DNA from: Podocnemis expansa
Taxonomy: Eukaryota > Chordata > Testudines > Podocnemididae
Length of the DNA stretch: 64,000 nucleotides
Assembly: GCA_007922195.1 (NCBI GenBank)
Contig: ML682122.1
Location: 923,197 to 987,196, forward strand
Reading direction: 5' to 3'
Shown: positions 10,937 through 22,599 of the stretch, one piece after another
Numbering within the stretch: the first letter of the stretch is position 1
How the letters are laid out: every line of letters begins with the position of its first letter
Notes under the pieces: model-generated
The model's input: only the letters and a program-made list of their open reading frames with translations
What the model was told of the DNA's origin: nothing
Database searches by the model: none
Made by a program: the position numbers and the translations under genes

Positions 10937-11159
10937 TTCCTGTTTTATAGGTGAAGTCGGGGGGGGGGCACTTCCACAGCCAGCTACTCACAATGCACTG
11001 CTCCTTAGGGCAACCTAGCAACTGCCAGTGTGGACGTGGGCAGTCTACCGGCATTTTGAATGTGGACACTCTAAGTCAGCTTAACAAAAGCAACTTTAAT
11101 TTGACTGAAAGTTGACCATGTTAAGTCGGCTTAACTGAGCCCTCTAATGCCAACATAGC

Positions 11160-11388
11160 TGTAGCCATGTTAGTCTAGTTCAGCAAAACGAACCAGGAGT
11201 CTTGTGGCACTTTTAAAGACAAACAAATTTATTTATCGCCTGAATTTTCACTGGAGAAAATCCTACCTCGTCAGATGCTAGAAGATGGGGAAGAACAGAT
11301 GAAATGGAAGAAAATAAATCCTCAAGAGTGTAAATCATAAGATCAAGTCAATCTTTTACAGCAAATCAATGCAGTTTTTAGATTCAAA
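11160..11388 (-). repeat. Penelope-like element 3'-end copy, truncated
   Basis: It reads TAGCCATGTTAGTCTAGTTC, GGAGTCTTGTGGCAC, ACAAATTTATTTATCGC, GAAAATCCTACCTCGTCAG and on to TTACAGCAAATCAATGCAG. This is the reversed 3' end plus about 130 bases of sub-terminal sequence. It abuts the Harbinger right end. Confidence 0.75.
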
Positions 11389-12188
11389 GGGTATGTCTAC
11401 ACTGGAATGTGAAAAAATGAAGGACTGGAAGATTTCAAACTGGTGCCTCTCTGTACCTCTGTGTTCCAGGCATCCTTGACACATACCATCCTACCTTATC
11501 ATAATGGCATAAACCGCTTCTATCCTGCTTCTCTCTTCTTGTTATGTGAAAACTGTACCCTTCCTGATGTTGCTCCAACTTAAGGAATAACATTAGTCTG
11601 CACCAGTAAGAAAACGTTAGATCTTGTTACTACTGTTTCATCTATATGCAAATATGTTACTGTTACTGACAGTCATAAAAGATTCTGTAAAGCATCACAG
11701 GGGTGGAGACTAGCACCTGCTCTCCCCATGTGTGCTCTCCTAACTGTTCTGTAATAAACTATTTAGTTTTGATAGTGCACTCAAGTCTTTTGTTTGTTCT
11801 TTGTTTTTGTTTTTTGTTTTTTAAACAGGAGCCCTAACTCAACTTCCCCTTCCCCCCCATTCAATGATGAGAAGAGTGATAACATTATTAATTATTTTTA
11901 AATAGAGAAAAATAATCATTTCCATCTAATTTGACACCCCTTAAAGCCTGGCACCCTACGCAACAGCTCAGTTTGTGCATATTGTTGGGCCAGCCCTGGG
12001 TGCATGGAAACTTTGGTGGGATTGTGAGGGAACCTCTGGGCTTAAAGAAATATTAGAGATGTTAAAAAAAAAAGTGTTCATGTCTAGGAATGGCAGTTGA
12101 TTAAAGTCACACTTGGAGTGTTGTCTAACTTGTGCTTGTCAGAACTCACCTCACAAGATAGTTAAAGGAAACTTAATAAAACAATCTT
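11389..12188. other. Unassigned interval, possibly an old LTR
   Basis: GGGTATGTCTACACT at 11390 matches the Harbinger-family terminus but has no partner nearby. Around 11740-11780 a stretch with AATAAA (CTGTAATAAACTATTTAG) followed by T-rich sequence resembles a polyadenylation region of an LTR. No coding capacity is seen, and TTTTG repeats occupy about 11786-11825. Confidence 0.35.
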
Positions 12189-12495
12189 CAAATGGGTAGC
12201 AGTATTAGTCTAGTTCAGTAAATCAAACAAGGAGTCCTATGGCACTTTTAAAGACTAATCAATTTATTTATTGCATGAGCTTTTGTGGAAGAAAATCCTA
12301 CTTCTCAGACACAATGAGGACAGCAAACTTATGGAATGGGAGAAAAATATACAGAGGGAAGTGTGAGTCATAGGGTCAAGTCATACTATTACAGCAAATC
12401 AATGCAGTAGTTTAGATTAAACACTGAGGAATAGCGTATAGAGGAAGATTAGGTAAAATCACCTGCTGTAATGAGGAAAAAAGTCCATTTTTAAG
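12189..12495 (-). repeat. Penelope-like element 3'-end copy, truncated
   Basis: It begins CAAATGGGTAGCAGTATTAG and continues GGAGTCCTATGGCAC, ACTAATCAATTTATTTATTGC, TACTTCTCAGACAC and GGTCAAGTCATACTATTAC, the same order as at 4645. It extends a little further into sub-terminal sequence (TCACCTGCTGTAATGAGG). Confidence 0.75.
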
Positions 12496-13445
12496 CTCAG
12501 AAACAACATTATCAAATTTGCCTACAAATTCCAGTTCTGCAGGTTCTCTTTGAAGCCTTGAGTTGTTATTCATTTGTCTGAGCACAGCTATTAGGAAATC
12601 TTCTACAGAATAAAGAGGTGTTCATTTACAGACTTTAAAAAAAATGTTGTTGTTCCCGATGTCAGATTTGTTCCCTGTGATGGGGGTTTGGAAATGTATC
12701 AGGAAATATTACATGGTGAGTAAAACTAGCAGCACAATAAATGGAAATTTCTCAGAAATTTTATGATACCTAAGTAACACAAGAATATGAGTCACTGAGT
12801 CACCCTTTACAATTGTATCAGAGAGCCAAACTCTGAGACCTTTCAGACACCAGGGATGCCAGAGCCAAAAGGTATTCCCTGATTTAAAAGTGATTTATCC
12901 TGCCATAATGAGGGTATCTGGAAGGAAGTACCAATAACACAATGTAATTTAACTTAAATGGCTTACAGAATGCATCCACACAACTTGTGGGGTTACCAAG
13001 CAAGAAGAATCCAGATCTGAAATAGCCCCAGCCTTCCCCCCCAAAAAAATATGTAGGAACAAGTGCAATGAGTGCTCTTTACTAGCACTGAGCTCCACTG
13101 TTCACTTGTTGGAAACAATTACTTTAACCCTTGGAAACATCAGCACATTCCTTTATGACATAATTAGTGGGAAGCATAAACAAAAACAAAAAACAAAAAA
13201 ACAAAACAAAAACAAACAACAACAGCAAAAACAAAAACATGTTCTAAGGGAAAAAGTCTGAAGCCACATCCAACAAACCTGAAACAATCATTTTGTAACC
13301 TTTCTAAGGGATGCCTGCCAAGATGTATGCCTTTCTGAATTAGGAGGTAGAAATGTAGCAAAGCAATTAAAAAGATATTGGCTCATCAGAGCCACCTGGC
13401 AAACAATCCTCAGGAAACGTACACTAGCCAGTGTAGGCTCACCAT
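12496..13445. other. Unassigned intergenic DNA with A/AAC-rich run
   Basis: No gene is seen. The first 150 bases may be further Penelope sequence: TCTCTTTGAAGCCTTGAG resembles the reverse of the region near 31680. An A-rich tract with AAAAC units lies at 13179-13240. Confidence 0.4.
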
Positions 13446-13843
13446 GGGTATGTCTGCACTATGGGCTTAAGATGACTTAAGCAAAGCCCTGGCCACATTT
13501 GGATCTCATTAAATCAACTTAAGAGCTTTCCTAAGTTGAATTAATAACTCCAGCCTTTAAAGTAGACTTTAAGGGTTAAGATGACTTTATAAAGTTGATT
13601 TAACACGATGTGGACATCAAAGTCTACTTTATAAAGTTGACTTAAGCCAGGGGACCCGTTTAAAGTTGACTTTATGAAGTCAACTTTAATGGGTCCCCTG
13701 GCTTAAACTGACGAAATAAATTTGACTTAATGCAATGTGGCCTCACGAAGTTGACTTAATATGGTCTACTTAAAGTTGACTTTAAGTAGACTTTACTAAG
13801 TCGAATTAATAGTCAACTTAGCTTTTGTGCTGTAGACATAGCC
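13446..13843. mobile_element. Harbinger-type MITE with palindromic interior
   Basis: Ends GGGTATGTCTGCACT and TGTAGACATAGCC are inverted relatives. The flanks are CAT (13443-13445) and TAT (13844-13846), a 3-bp duplication with one change. The interior is built from repeated, alternately oriented AAGTTGACTTAA-type words, so it can fold extensively. No coding sequence. Confidence 0.75.
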
Positions 13844-14527
13844 TATGAAAGGAGTAGCTAGAGGAACTTGGACATCTGCCACTCTTTAGCAGGTGGGTTT
13901 TGAGGGAGGGTGTAAAAACGGATGGTCCAGAAAACCAGTGTGGGCGGAGAAGTTTGGAGTAAACAACACACAATTTTATTTGGGCCTGAAATACACTATG
14001 CAATATGGAAAAATATATAAGCAGAATAAGGTAATACGGGCGGGGGGGGGGGGGGAGTTGACCGCATGAACTACTACACCTGCATTGCATAACCCAGCTA
14101 TTTCTCAATTTTGGGTATTACAGACAAACAGAATTTGCTGGGGAGGATATACAGTTTTCCATAGCCAGGGGACGGATAATGTGAAACATGTGGAGTTGCT
14201 GAATGAGTGGAGGCTGGAAAGTGGCTATTAGGGGCAGGTGAAGGCCCATTATCGGGGGCTCCCGATATGACCATGAGCCCACCTCCCATGGTCCTGGCTC
14301 CCCCATCACAGACTCGGCTCCTCAACCACTGGCTCCAGCCTTGTGCTCCTGCTACAGGCCCCAGTTTCCAGCTGCCAGTCCCAGCCCCCCTCCTCAGAGC
14401 TGTGAGGGTGAGTGCTGGGGAGCGGTGCCCATCAGACTGGGTGGGCCCTTAAGGGAGATGTAGAGCCAGACTCGGAGCTGGTTGGGTGCTGCCTCCTGGC
14501 TCCCAGTTTTGTGATTTTGTTTTCTGA
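13844..14527. other. Unassigned intergenic DNA
   Basis: No supported gene. A long G homopolymer lies at 14041-14055, and the following 300 bases are GC-rich with open frames on both strands that lack family character. Confidence 0.4.
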
Positions 14528-14812
14528 GCCCTAGTCTACACTTGGGCTGTTTTCAGCAGCAGTTGACCGGCATTTAAACAAGGCATGTAAAATGCTTTGC
14601 ATAAATGGCATCGACTTTCTTAGCCACTAGGACACACTCGGGGAAGCCAACCACAAAGGCCTTGTGGTCAGCTTTCCCATACGTCTCCTGGCCCCCAGGA
14701 CTTACGGAGCCAACTTCTGGGAGTGTAGCCAAAAGTTCCAACTCACTGCTAAGTGCTCCCAGATCTCTGGGCTGATGGCAGCAATTTTGCCACCATCAGT
14801 ATAGACATACCC
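14528..14812. mobile_element. Harbinger-type MITE
   Basis: The left end GCCCTAGTCTACACT and the right end AGTATAGACATACCC are imperfect inverted repeats of the family terminus. The flanking triplets are TGA and TTA, close to a 3-bp target duplication. No coding content. Confidence 0.6.
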
Positions 14813-15159
14813 TTAGTGTACTCAGCTTCAGTATCCAACATATGTAGAAAGGACCCAAATTGCATCACAGCACTCAAGCCTCTTATTGCCCTGCCCCACC
14901 CACATCTATGTGGGGAAAGGAAACTGACAGGATTCTGATGATGGGTTAGTGGCAAGCCATTGGACCAAGAGCCCTTCCCCTCTGAGTGCCTCACTTTTTC
15001 CTTCCCAGTGATGTCTCTGCTGCAACTTTCTGGGCCAGAGATTTGAAAAGAAATGCAACGGGAGGTGGCAGGAGAGGATAGTTGGGGGAGAAGGGATTCC
15101 CTCATCAACAATATGGTAAATAAACGAGGGGGGACTCCTGGGGCTGGGCAAAGATGTGG
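14813..15159. other. Unassigned intergenic DNA
   Basis: No gene or repeat family recognised between the MITE and the start of unit B similarity at about 15160. Confidence 0.4.
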
Positions 15160-16851
15160 GCTAAAGGCTAGCCTGGATTCCCCGGAATGGGTTGCCTAGG
15201 ATTGTTTGTGTGTGCGGAGGTGTCTGCTCCCATCCTTCCTACTGCCACTGCATTGAGACTGAAAACAGACTCCAGCCCTGAAGGAATGGGGAAAGGGGAA
15301 AACTGAGGGACTGTGATCCCCTCCTTTGGCTGCCTACTAGAGCTGAACATAGAGGATGAGAGCCAGGGCTTCAAGTTTCTGTGATTTACCTGGTGGGAAG
15401 ACTCACAGCACAGTTGTAGATGGGGGATTCCCAGTCCCTCACCATTGCAAAAAGGGAGTGAGGGAGAGTGGGGAGGGACCTAAGAGTATTCCTGGGGATT
15501 GGGGGTGCGGGCAGGGAAGGCCTGGATAGAATCTGATGGGTGGCGCTCTTGCCCACAAGTCTCCTGTTTCAGCTTCATAGGCTAAATCAGTGAGGCTGAA
15601 AAACCTTCCTCCAGTGCTGAAGAAGTCAGGAAGCGAAGGGCACGGCTGGGGCCTGCAACAACCCCTCACACAATTCCTAACTCATCTGTCCTGTGGAGAC
15701 ATGGAACTCAGTGGGAATGGCCACTGCTCCCTAGTAGGAAGACAGACAGCAGAGAAGCACTTCTGTATCTCCAACACCCCCTCCCCACCTTGTTATGCTG
15801 GGACCTCTCTTGCCCCACATGGAGGGGGACTGCAAAGCATGCAGTTCCAGGAAATAAATGCAGACTTGGCTTCCAGGTGCTGGCAACCCTCACTATGTCA
15901 CTACCCCTTGTCTAGCTGGCCCCCAGGGCCAGATCTGTAAAATCTGTCCCCATTGGCGTCAGCTCTCTCCCCATCCCACTGGCTCTCCATCCCAGTCTCC
16001 AGCTGCCCCAGTCTCCAGGCTGGCTTTCCCCAGCCCCCAACAACCCACCACTGAATATTATTGCCCTCACCTGGTCATCAACCGTGTGTTGGCACTAAGA
16101 GATAGCCTGCTGATAAGAACCGATAAGTTACAGTAAGAAACCAATAGTCCCTAACTCTCCTACTCTACTTCCACAGAGCAAAACTTTCCACTATGGGTTC
16201 ATAGACTGATATTCCTTTCTTTCTCTGATCACTTTTCCCAGAAAGGGAAATGCATTCAGTGATGATAAAAGTCAGTAACACCAAAGCCAAGGCTGGATTG
16301 CTTTCAATGGCAGTCCTGAGGGGAAGTGTCTAAAATCCTGTCACATATGCTGCCACTTTAGAAACAGCAGACTTGTGCTTTCATCAAGCTAATAATTTCA
16401 CAAACACAAAAACATGAGTTTAGATTATATCCCAGTGAGTGACATGAGCAAACAATAAACCAACAGCAATTGCAATCCCAAGTGCAGTTTTATACTGAAA
16501 ATGAGAAAGTCCAGAGACCTTAGGAAGTCAACTGCCCATAGATCTGGCTAATGATTTTATGTGGAAGGGGTTCAGAGAGCATGAAGATGTGTGGCACTGC
16601 AAAAAAAAAAAAAAAAAAAAAAAAGATAGACACATATAGAGATAATGGGAAATCTAATTTCATTTACACTTCTGTAAATCTCCAGTAATTCCACTAATCT
16701 GTTTGTCTCCATTTTGACCTGTGCAAATGCCTCTTTGCATGTAAATAATAACACAGAATTTTCTCACAGAGAAACCAATATCACACACTGATGGTATTTC
16801 TATAAAACAAAGTAAAATCACAGTGAAAGGAGAAAAATGGACCTTTAATCG
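15160..16851. other. 3' flank of the unit B OR pseudogene, no gene
   Basis: Paralogous to 3476-5502 but without the Penelope insertion, so it preserves the pre-insertion sequence near 16330. No coding gene is supported. Confidence 0.55.
16601..16624 (+). repeat. Poly(A) tract
   Basis: An uninterrupted run of about 24 A residues beginning just before 16601. Unit A has only six A at the matching place (5275-5280), so this is a local expansion. Confidence 0.9.
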
Positions 16852-17775
16852 TTAAAAAAATCTCCAACTCATCAGTTTTCTTAGGGAAGCTTTGATCTCT
16901 TTGCTTCTTATGGTGTAGATGATAGGATTCATTAATGGAGGCAGCACGGAATAAAGAACACCCATGACAAGATCCAGACCAGTCGCTGAGATAGAAGCAG
17001 GTTTCAGGTGGGCAAAGCAACTAGTGCAAAGCAACCAGCACAGCACAATAAGGTGCGGCAGACAGGTGGGGAAGGCTTTATGCTGACCCTGCAGAGGGGG
17101 GATTCTGACTACAATGCTGATGATCTGAACATATAACACAATTTTGAAAACAAAAAAGATTAATAATAATCCTGAACTAAAGAAAATCATGCCAGTTTCA
17201 GGGAGGGATAAGTCAGAGCAGAAGAGCTTAAATAGCTTGGGAATTTCACAGAACTGATCCACCGTATTGCCTCTTCAGAAATATACTGCAAATGTGTTCC
17301 CGGTGTGCAGTGCACCAAAGAGAATACTGCTGGCCCAGACACTGGCTACCATTAGGACACAAGCTGTCCTGGTCATCACTCCCTCATAATGCAGTGGCTG
17401 ACAGATGACAATGTAGCGATCTTATGCCATCACTGTGAGAATGAAAGTATCTGATCCGAGCCAGAAGATGAAGAAAAAGAGTTGTGTGACACATCCATCA
17501 TAAGAATTAGACCTAGCATTCATGAAGGAATTGACAATGGATTTGGGGATGGTAACAGAGATGGATCCTATGTCTAGAATGGACAGATTTATCAGGAAGA
17601 AGTACATAGAGGTGTGTCATTGGTGATCAAGGACTATGGCTGTAATGATGAGAAGATTTGCTATGAGGGCTGCCAAGTAAATCAGTAGAAAAAGCACAGA
17701 GTGTAAAATCTGCAGCTCCTGAACATTAAAAAATCCCAGATGAAGGAACTCGGTCACAGTGGTTTGGTTGGACAT
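16852..17775 (-). pseudogene. Olfactory receptor pseudogene, OR14-like
   Basis: Collinear over its whole length with the unit A receptor and in a single frame, but with three premature stops: TGA at 17617-17619 where A has CGA (Arg of HQRH), TAA at 17422-17424 where A has TAT (Tyr of the DRY region, reading MA-stop-DRY), and TGA at 17275-17277 where A has TGC (Cys of SFCRGN). A three-base deletion near 17255 removes one Phe of FFCE. The start ATG at 17773-17775 (MSNQTTVTEF), GCVTQ, KAFPTCLPH and PLMNPIIYTIR are retained. No frameshift is seen, which suggests fairly recent loss. The product would be cut at about residue 52, so no receptor is expected. Confidence 0.92.
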
Positions 17776-19445
17776 TTTCTTCTTCAGGATGCAATGTCTA
17801 TCTTTTGGAAGGAAACAGTAGGGAAACAGTAAGAATTACAGTCATAGCTGGAATCACTTTGGTGCTTTTCTCCTTAGTGACTCGCAAAGTAAATCTCAAA
17901 GCTGATCACTGATCACTTGCCCTGAACAGGGGCGGGAAGGTTTCCATACTATGAACAAAGAGACCAATTAGTTTACTGTGTTTCTCACCTATGTCAGTAA
18001 GCACCAATCTTGTAAATGGGTTGGATTTCCCCATGTGAAAATTTGAACCACCTTTTTTATATAATGAGACGGGAAAAAGAAAAAGTTTAATACAACATTT
18101 TTATCAGAGGAAAGAAGACTCCCATATTTTGACAAAGAGCAGGGTCAAAACTTGATTCTGGAACTGAAATTCTAAGACATAACCACAACCTGTGCCCCGT
18201 TGTCAGAAATTCCACAGAAGTTCACCCAGCATCCTATGTTTCATCTTGGCTTTACTGAATGTCCCTGTATGCAACGTAGACAGCCTGCTGTGAATTCACA
18301 CTTTGCTTTATGTCCCAGTGGCAACTATACTTCTATAGCTGTGCAATTGGTGGTCAGCAGCAACCCTTTGTTAGTCATTTGTTGTGTCATTTCCCTTTGT
18401 GATTTAACATTCGTGCTGTGAGCATCAGTGGAAGACAGGACACCAGGATTCTGTTCATGACTCTGCCACTGAGCTGCCACGTCACTTGTGGCTCTTCTCT
18501 TCCACTCATGGGTACTCTTTTTCTATCCCTCCCTAATCTACAAAGACTATGAGAACTTTGGCGGATGAGCTGTGTCTTATTATGTGTATATTCAGCGCAC
18601 CTAGATATCATTTTTGTACTCAGCTGTCAGCAGTAAGGGAACCCAGATAAAGTGCTAACCTAATAGGTTTCTAGTACCAGGGACGTTCTCAATATCTTTC
18701 TATGCTCCATGTCAGGATAGAAAAATTGGGCTGCTGGGTCCAGCTTTGAAACTGGGTTCAAAGGGTCTAGTCCAAGTAAAACATATTCTGTACCTATCAG
18801 CTTTCCTGCTTACTCAGGTCTACTTTCCTTTGGGGGGAAAAGAAAATCAAAAGAGATCAGTGAGCATTCAGCTGTGTTGCTATTGGACCATGGTAAAGTC
18901 TGACCCCTTTTATTAAAGTTTAAATTTCACTGGAAAAATTAAGTTGAATTTTGTTTGGCTTTTCATTGCTTGATTGCTTTCTTGGATAAAAATTAGGTTT
19001 TTGTCAAACCAATATTTCCCTCATCGTCTGTGTTTTTCCTTAAAAGATCATTATTTATTGGAAAAACCTTATACTCCACAATCAATCTTGTTTAGTTTTC
19101 ATCCAAAATCTTCATTTTACAGATAAAAGCTTTTGGTTCCCAAAAATTGACCACCCCCACCCCCACCCCTCAGAAAAAAAAAAGTGTGGGAGGGTGGAGG
19201 TTCCTGGTTTGAAAATGGAAATTTTACATAGGGAGAGGGTTTTTTTTTCTTCTATCTATAACAATTTCAGTGAATTAATGATGTTGTCCTTAATGAATTC
19301 TGAGATTCATTCTGATTAGTGTTCTTTAAATTTTCCTTCTGTGTTAATGCACACACATATTTAATTGAACAGCAAGTTACTGTACCAGCCTTTGTGGATT
19401 TTTTTGCAAGACCTGATGAGTCCAGTCCCCAGTATTTTTCAAACA
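17776..19445. other. 5' flank of the OR pseudogene
   Basis: Non-coding and paralogous to 6450-8100. The weak splice-acceptor equivalent reads CCTTCCAAAAG/A on the minus strand near 17802-17803. No other gene. Confidence 0.5.
18450..18620 (-). repeat. MIR-like SINE remnant (unit B copy)
   Basis: CTGTTCATGACTCTGCCACTGAGC, then TATTCAGCGCACCTAGATATC, corresponds to 7130-7310 in unit A and 38620-38830 in unit C. Confidence 0.5.

Positions 19446-19492
<47 letters not shown>
19446..19492 (+). repeat. (CTAT)n microsatellite
   Basis: About eleven tandem tetranucleotide units. Unit A has only TCTATCTATC at the matching place (8122-8132), so the expansion is specific to unit B. Confidence 0.95.
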
Positions 19493-19524
19493 ACTGGAAG
19501 CTGAAGACAAAAGTTTATTCCAAC

Positions 19525-19811
19525 TAGGGGTGTCGCTGGGGCTGGGCACATGGTGCCCGTGCCCTGAATCCTGGAGCCAGTACCCCGGGTCCCATGGGGA
19601 CCTGCCTCTCCTGGTCTTCAGCCAGATATGGAGATGGAGATCCAGGGCCCAGCCACCCATGGCAGTGGCGGCCACTCCCGGCCCCATCCATGGCCGGGGA
19701 TCCGGGGCCTAGCCACCCACGGGCACAGCAGCTGCTCCCGGCCCTGTCCTCAGCCGGGGGCATAGCATGGGCCAGTGAACCAGGTCCTTCCCCGAAGCAG
19801 CGACACTCCTG
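19525..19811. mobile_element. hAT-type MITE with perfect 8-bp target duplication
   Basis: Inverted ends TAGGGGTGTCGC and (reverse complement of the right end) CAGGAGTGTCGC match at 10 of 12 positions. The flanks are identical ATTCCAAC at 19517-19524 and 19812-19819, the 8-bp length typical of hAT elements. Unit A at about 8150-8165 has a single uninterrupted TATTCTAGCCCTTTCACC, the empty site. The interior is GC-rich with repeated GGCCCAGCCACCCA and CCCGGCCC words and has no transposase. Confidence 0.9.
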
Positions 19812-19819
19812 ATTCCAAC

Positions 19820-20717
19820 CCTTTCAACCCTCTGTCTGAAGATGATCTGAGAAAACAAGATTAATACCAATCATTCTCTGCAACTGAGCAGTTTGTGGCT
19901 TGCTCTGTCTTTCACTAGCACTAAATGAGAGATACTGTAGGAAGGTGATTTACCTACATCTTTTTTCTGAGGGCTTGTGGGACTTACTCCTTGAGACCTC
20001 AGATGCTCAGAAGCAGGACTGCAGACATGTTTTCATAGACTTATCAATTTTAAAACTAAAGCAGCCATCCTTATCCTCCAGTCTGACCCACCTGCCTAGC
20101 GCAGCCCCTAGGATCTCTTCAGTGTTTTTCTGTCTTCAGCCCAGCTTCTGTGGTTTCAATGGGCAGCATTACCAGGGTATTTGGGTGCCTAAACCTAAAG
20201 ATAGGAAAGTAGCCGAATTTATCAAAGCTCGTACATCAGGCAGCCCTGTGTCAATCAGCCTACATTCACCACTTTGTTTACCATGAGTGGGTGAGATGGT
20301 CTCAACTCCACCCAGCAGAGGGAAGGTAATGCTTCCAGCCTCTTGCGACAAGAGAGAGAGGCAGTGCTGACTTACTACTCATCTATGGCTCCAGCCAGCA
20401 GCTGTCACTTTGATAATCTATGGGTAATATCACCACCAAATTTACATGTTAGCTCAGTTCCCTGGGGCACCAATGAAATGTTTTTTTTTCCATGAATCTA
20501 TGCAATCAATAAATTCCAAGTGCAATTAGATATAAGTGATGTAGCTCTTAATATGATCATAGCTTGGATACTCACCCTACTTCCCTTATGTAAACTTTGA
20601 AGATATTGGTCTGTATCAGCACCACCATCCTGAGATTCCCTTCCACAATCTGTAGGTCATTCCTTCAGCTCCTCTCTCCTCAGTCTGTTGACAACCTTCT
20701 TTGGAACCTTAATCATT
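19820..20717. other. Distal 5' flank in unit B
   Basis: Paralogous to 8165-8870 of unit A for most of its length. No gene is seen. Confidence 0.45.
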
Positions 20718-20996
20718 GGTTATGTCTACACTAGAAGGCTCAGTTAAGCTGGCTTAACAAAGTCTGTTTCAAGTAAACTTAAAGTAGACCTAGATAAGCC
20801 AACTTAAACAGTTCACATTCAAAATGTCAGTAGACTTCCCATTTCCACATTGGTAGTTGCTAGGTTATGCTAGGAGTGATTCATTGTGGGGAGTTGATCC
20901 ACAATGCACCACAGAAGTTCCCCTCTCTCTCAGCCGCTCCTTTACAACAGGAAGGAAGTGACCACACCACACTCTCCACTGTGTCTAGCAAGATAG

Positions 20997-21490
20997 ATGG
21001 AGCCCAAGGAGGTCAGGGACCCTGAGATACCCAACAATGTACCAGCACAGCACTTCAAACCTCAGTGCATTGGCCAAAGTCCTCTGTGTATGAAGCAGGC
21101 ACCACAGGCTAGCCTGCAGCAGACCGGGCTCCCCACCAAACCTGGGAGCTGGCATGGATAGGTACCCTACATGCACTGGTACATATGGGCATGAGAAGCC
21201 AGAAGCAATTGGTGGGACTGGAGAGTTCTCAACATTTGGGACAATGACCAGTGACCGTTGAACCTATGCATGAGGAAGAGTACCTGCCTTGAGCTGGTCA
21301 CTGAGTGTACCCTGGTTCTGCAGTGCATTGACACCCATCTTTGACCTGCCCTACCCTTGTGCAAGTGAGTGGCCAGTGCCCTCTGGAAGGAAGTTGGCAA
21401 CCCTGAACTCCTACCATTCCATTGTTCACCAGCTCGGGATCGGCAAGGCCACTGTTGAGGCTATCGTGCGGCTGAGCCTCCTGGGCAACC
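20997..21490 (+). pseudogene. HARBI1-like transposase, N-terminal half, broken
   Basis: From the ATG at 20997 the recognisable parts, across frames, are NWWDWRVLNIWDNDQ, RKSTCLELVTECTLVLQCID, THL-stop-PALPLCK-stop-VASALWKEV and, after a frameshift, NSYHSIVHQLGIGKATVEA. These correspond to the region before the nuclease domain of Harbinger transposases (the helix-turn-helix-like QFGVGKATV segment). The catalytic part, with all three acidic residues, is absent: the sequence passes directly into unrelated C-rich DNA after 21490. Several stops and a frameshift show it is dead. Confidence 0.7.
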
Positions 21491-21601
21491 TCACCACCTG
21501 CATCCACCCATGCTTTCCCCCCAGACCCTCCAACCCATCTCCACCCATCCCCAATGCAATAAAATGATGCACTGCACACCTAACGATGGTATATACAGGT
21601 T

Positions 21602-22078
21602 TTATTTACATAGGGGAACTGCAGGGGGACAGATGAGAGTGATGGGGGAGTGGGAGCTGTGGGGGTTAGGAGGAGTGAGGGGACTTGGGGGGAATGAGGT
21701 TGGTAGGGGGGGAAAGGTGAGTGGGGGCAGGTGCCTAGAGGTGTCGGGCTGGTTGATCCCAGGCCTACATCCACTCACACTGAGTTTGGGGCCTACAGCG
21801 AAGTGGGCTGCTGCTGAGTCCCACTCAGGGCGATCCTTGGCACAGCGAGAGCCCCAGCCCCATGCTAGGGCCTCAAGTGCACAGGTCCGGTAATCCAGGG
21901 CATGGGCCTGGTGCTCAGTAAGGTCCAGGAGGCAGTCCCTCTGGTCCTGCTTGACCCTGCAGTGGGTGTTCTCCTCCCTCTGCCATTCCCAGCAGGCTTG
22001 AATATCTGCCTCAGTGCACTCCAGAAACTTGATGTAGTCCTCAATAATTTTCTCACATAAACGATGCCCCCTCTTCAT
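21602..22078 (-). pseudogene. Harbinger Myb-like protein, C-terminal exon remnant
   Basis: An open frame of 158 codons whose first 75 residues (GHRLCEKIIEDYIKFLECTE onward) are charged, probably helical, and resemble the corresponding plus-strand fragment at 10.1-10.3 kb and, in position, the coiled segment at 52.6-52.8 kb. The last 80 residues are low-complexity Pro/Ser-rich and probably not coding. It lies between the transposase remnant and the Myb domain piece, where the second exon of the Myb-like gene is expected. Homology by residue is weak, so position carries most of the argument. Confidence 0.45.
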
Positions 22079-22599
22079 CCTAGTCGGGGCTAGGTGTCCC
22101 CTGGGAGTGGCTGATGTAACTTAGGGTCGCAGGGTCTGCTGGACAGAGGCAAAGAAGAGGGTTTCCTTGCATTAGGTATTGCAGAATGCAGGCTGACAGC
22201 AGCTACTGTCCCTTGCACACTTCTCTGCTTCCCACTCCCCCTGTCCTTTGAGACAGGGACCCCTTAGTATATTTTACTGTGGTTTGCTGTACGGGGTGTG
22301 TGCAGTACCCCTGACAGTGAGCCCCAGGCAGCCCTGTCCTAGGTGTCTCTCCTGAGGCCATGTGCCAACAGTGTCAGACACAAACTGTCTGGCCTTATTG
22401 CTCCCACTGACAGTGCCCCCACAACATGTTCTTCCATGCTCCTGCCCCATTTGTGTCTGGGTCCTCCTTGCCGCATGCCCCCTGCCCCTGTGCCCCCATG
22501 GGAGGGACTCTGTGCCCCCCCCCGGACCCTGCCTGTCCCCAGGCTATGCCCACCACAGTCCTTGTCCCACCTACCTGCTCCACCATGCCTGCAGGGAGG

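Larger units (their letters stand above)
9610..11159 (-). mobile_element. Decayed PIF/Harbinger element (reversed)
   Basis: The right end, read in reverse, is GCTATGTTGGCATTAGAGGG then CTCAGTTAAGCCGACTTAAC, matching the left ends at 20718 (GGTTATGTCTACACTAGAAGG, CTCAGTTAAGCTGGCTTAAC) and 24472. It contains the C-terminal half of a HARBI1-like transposase on the minus strand and a Myb-like C-terminal piece on the plus strand. The left end is uncertain; similarity to unit C stops near 9605. A G-run lies at 10960-10968. Confidence 0.7.

Noticed and set aside
14041..14055. G homopolymer as a possible quadruplex or regulatory site
   Set aside because: A lone G-run in unassigned DNA; no associated promoter or gene, so it is treated as a simple repeat.
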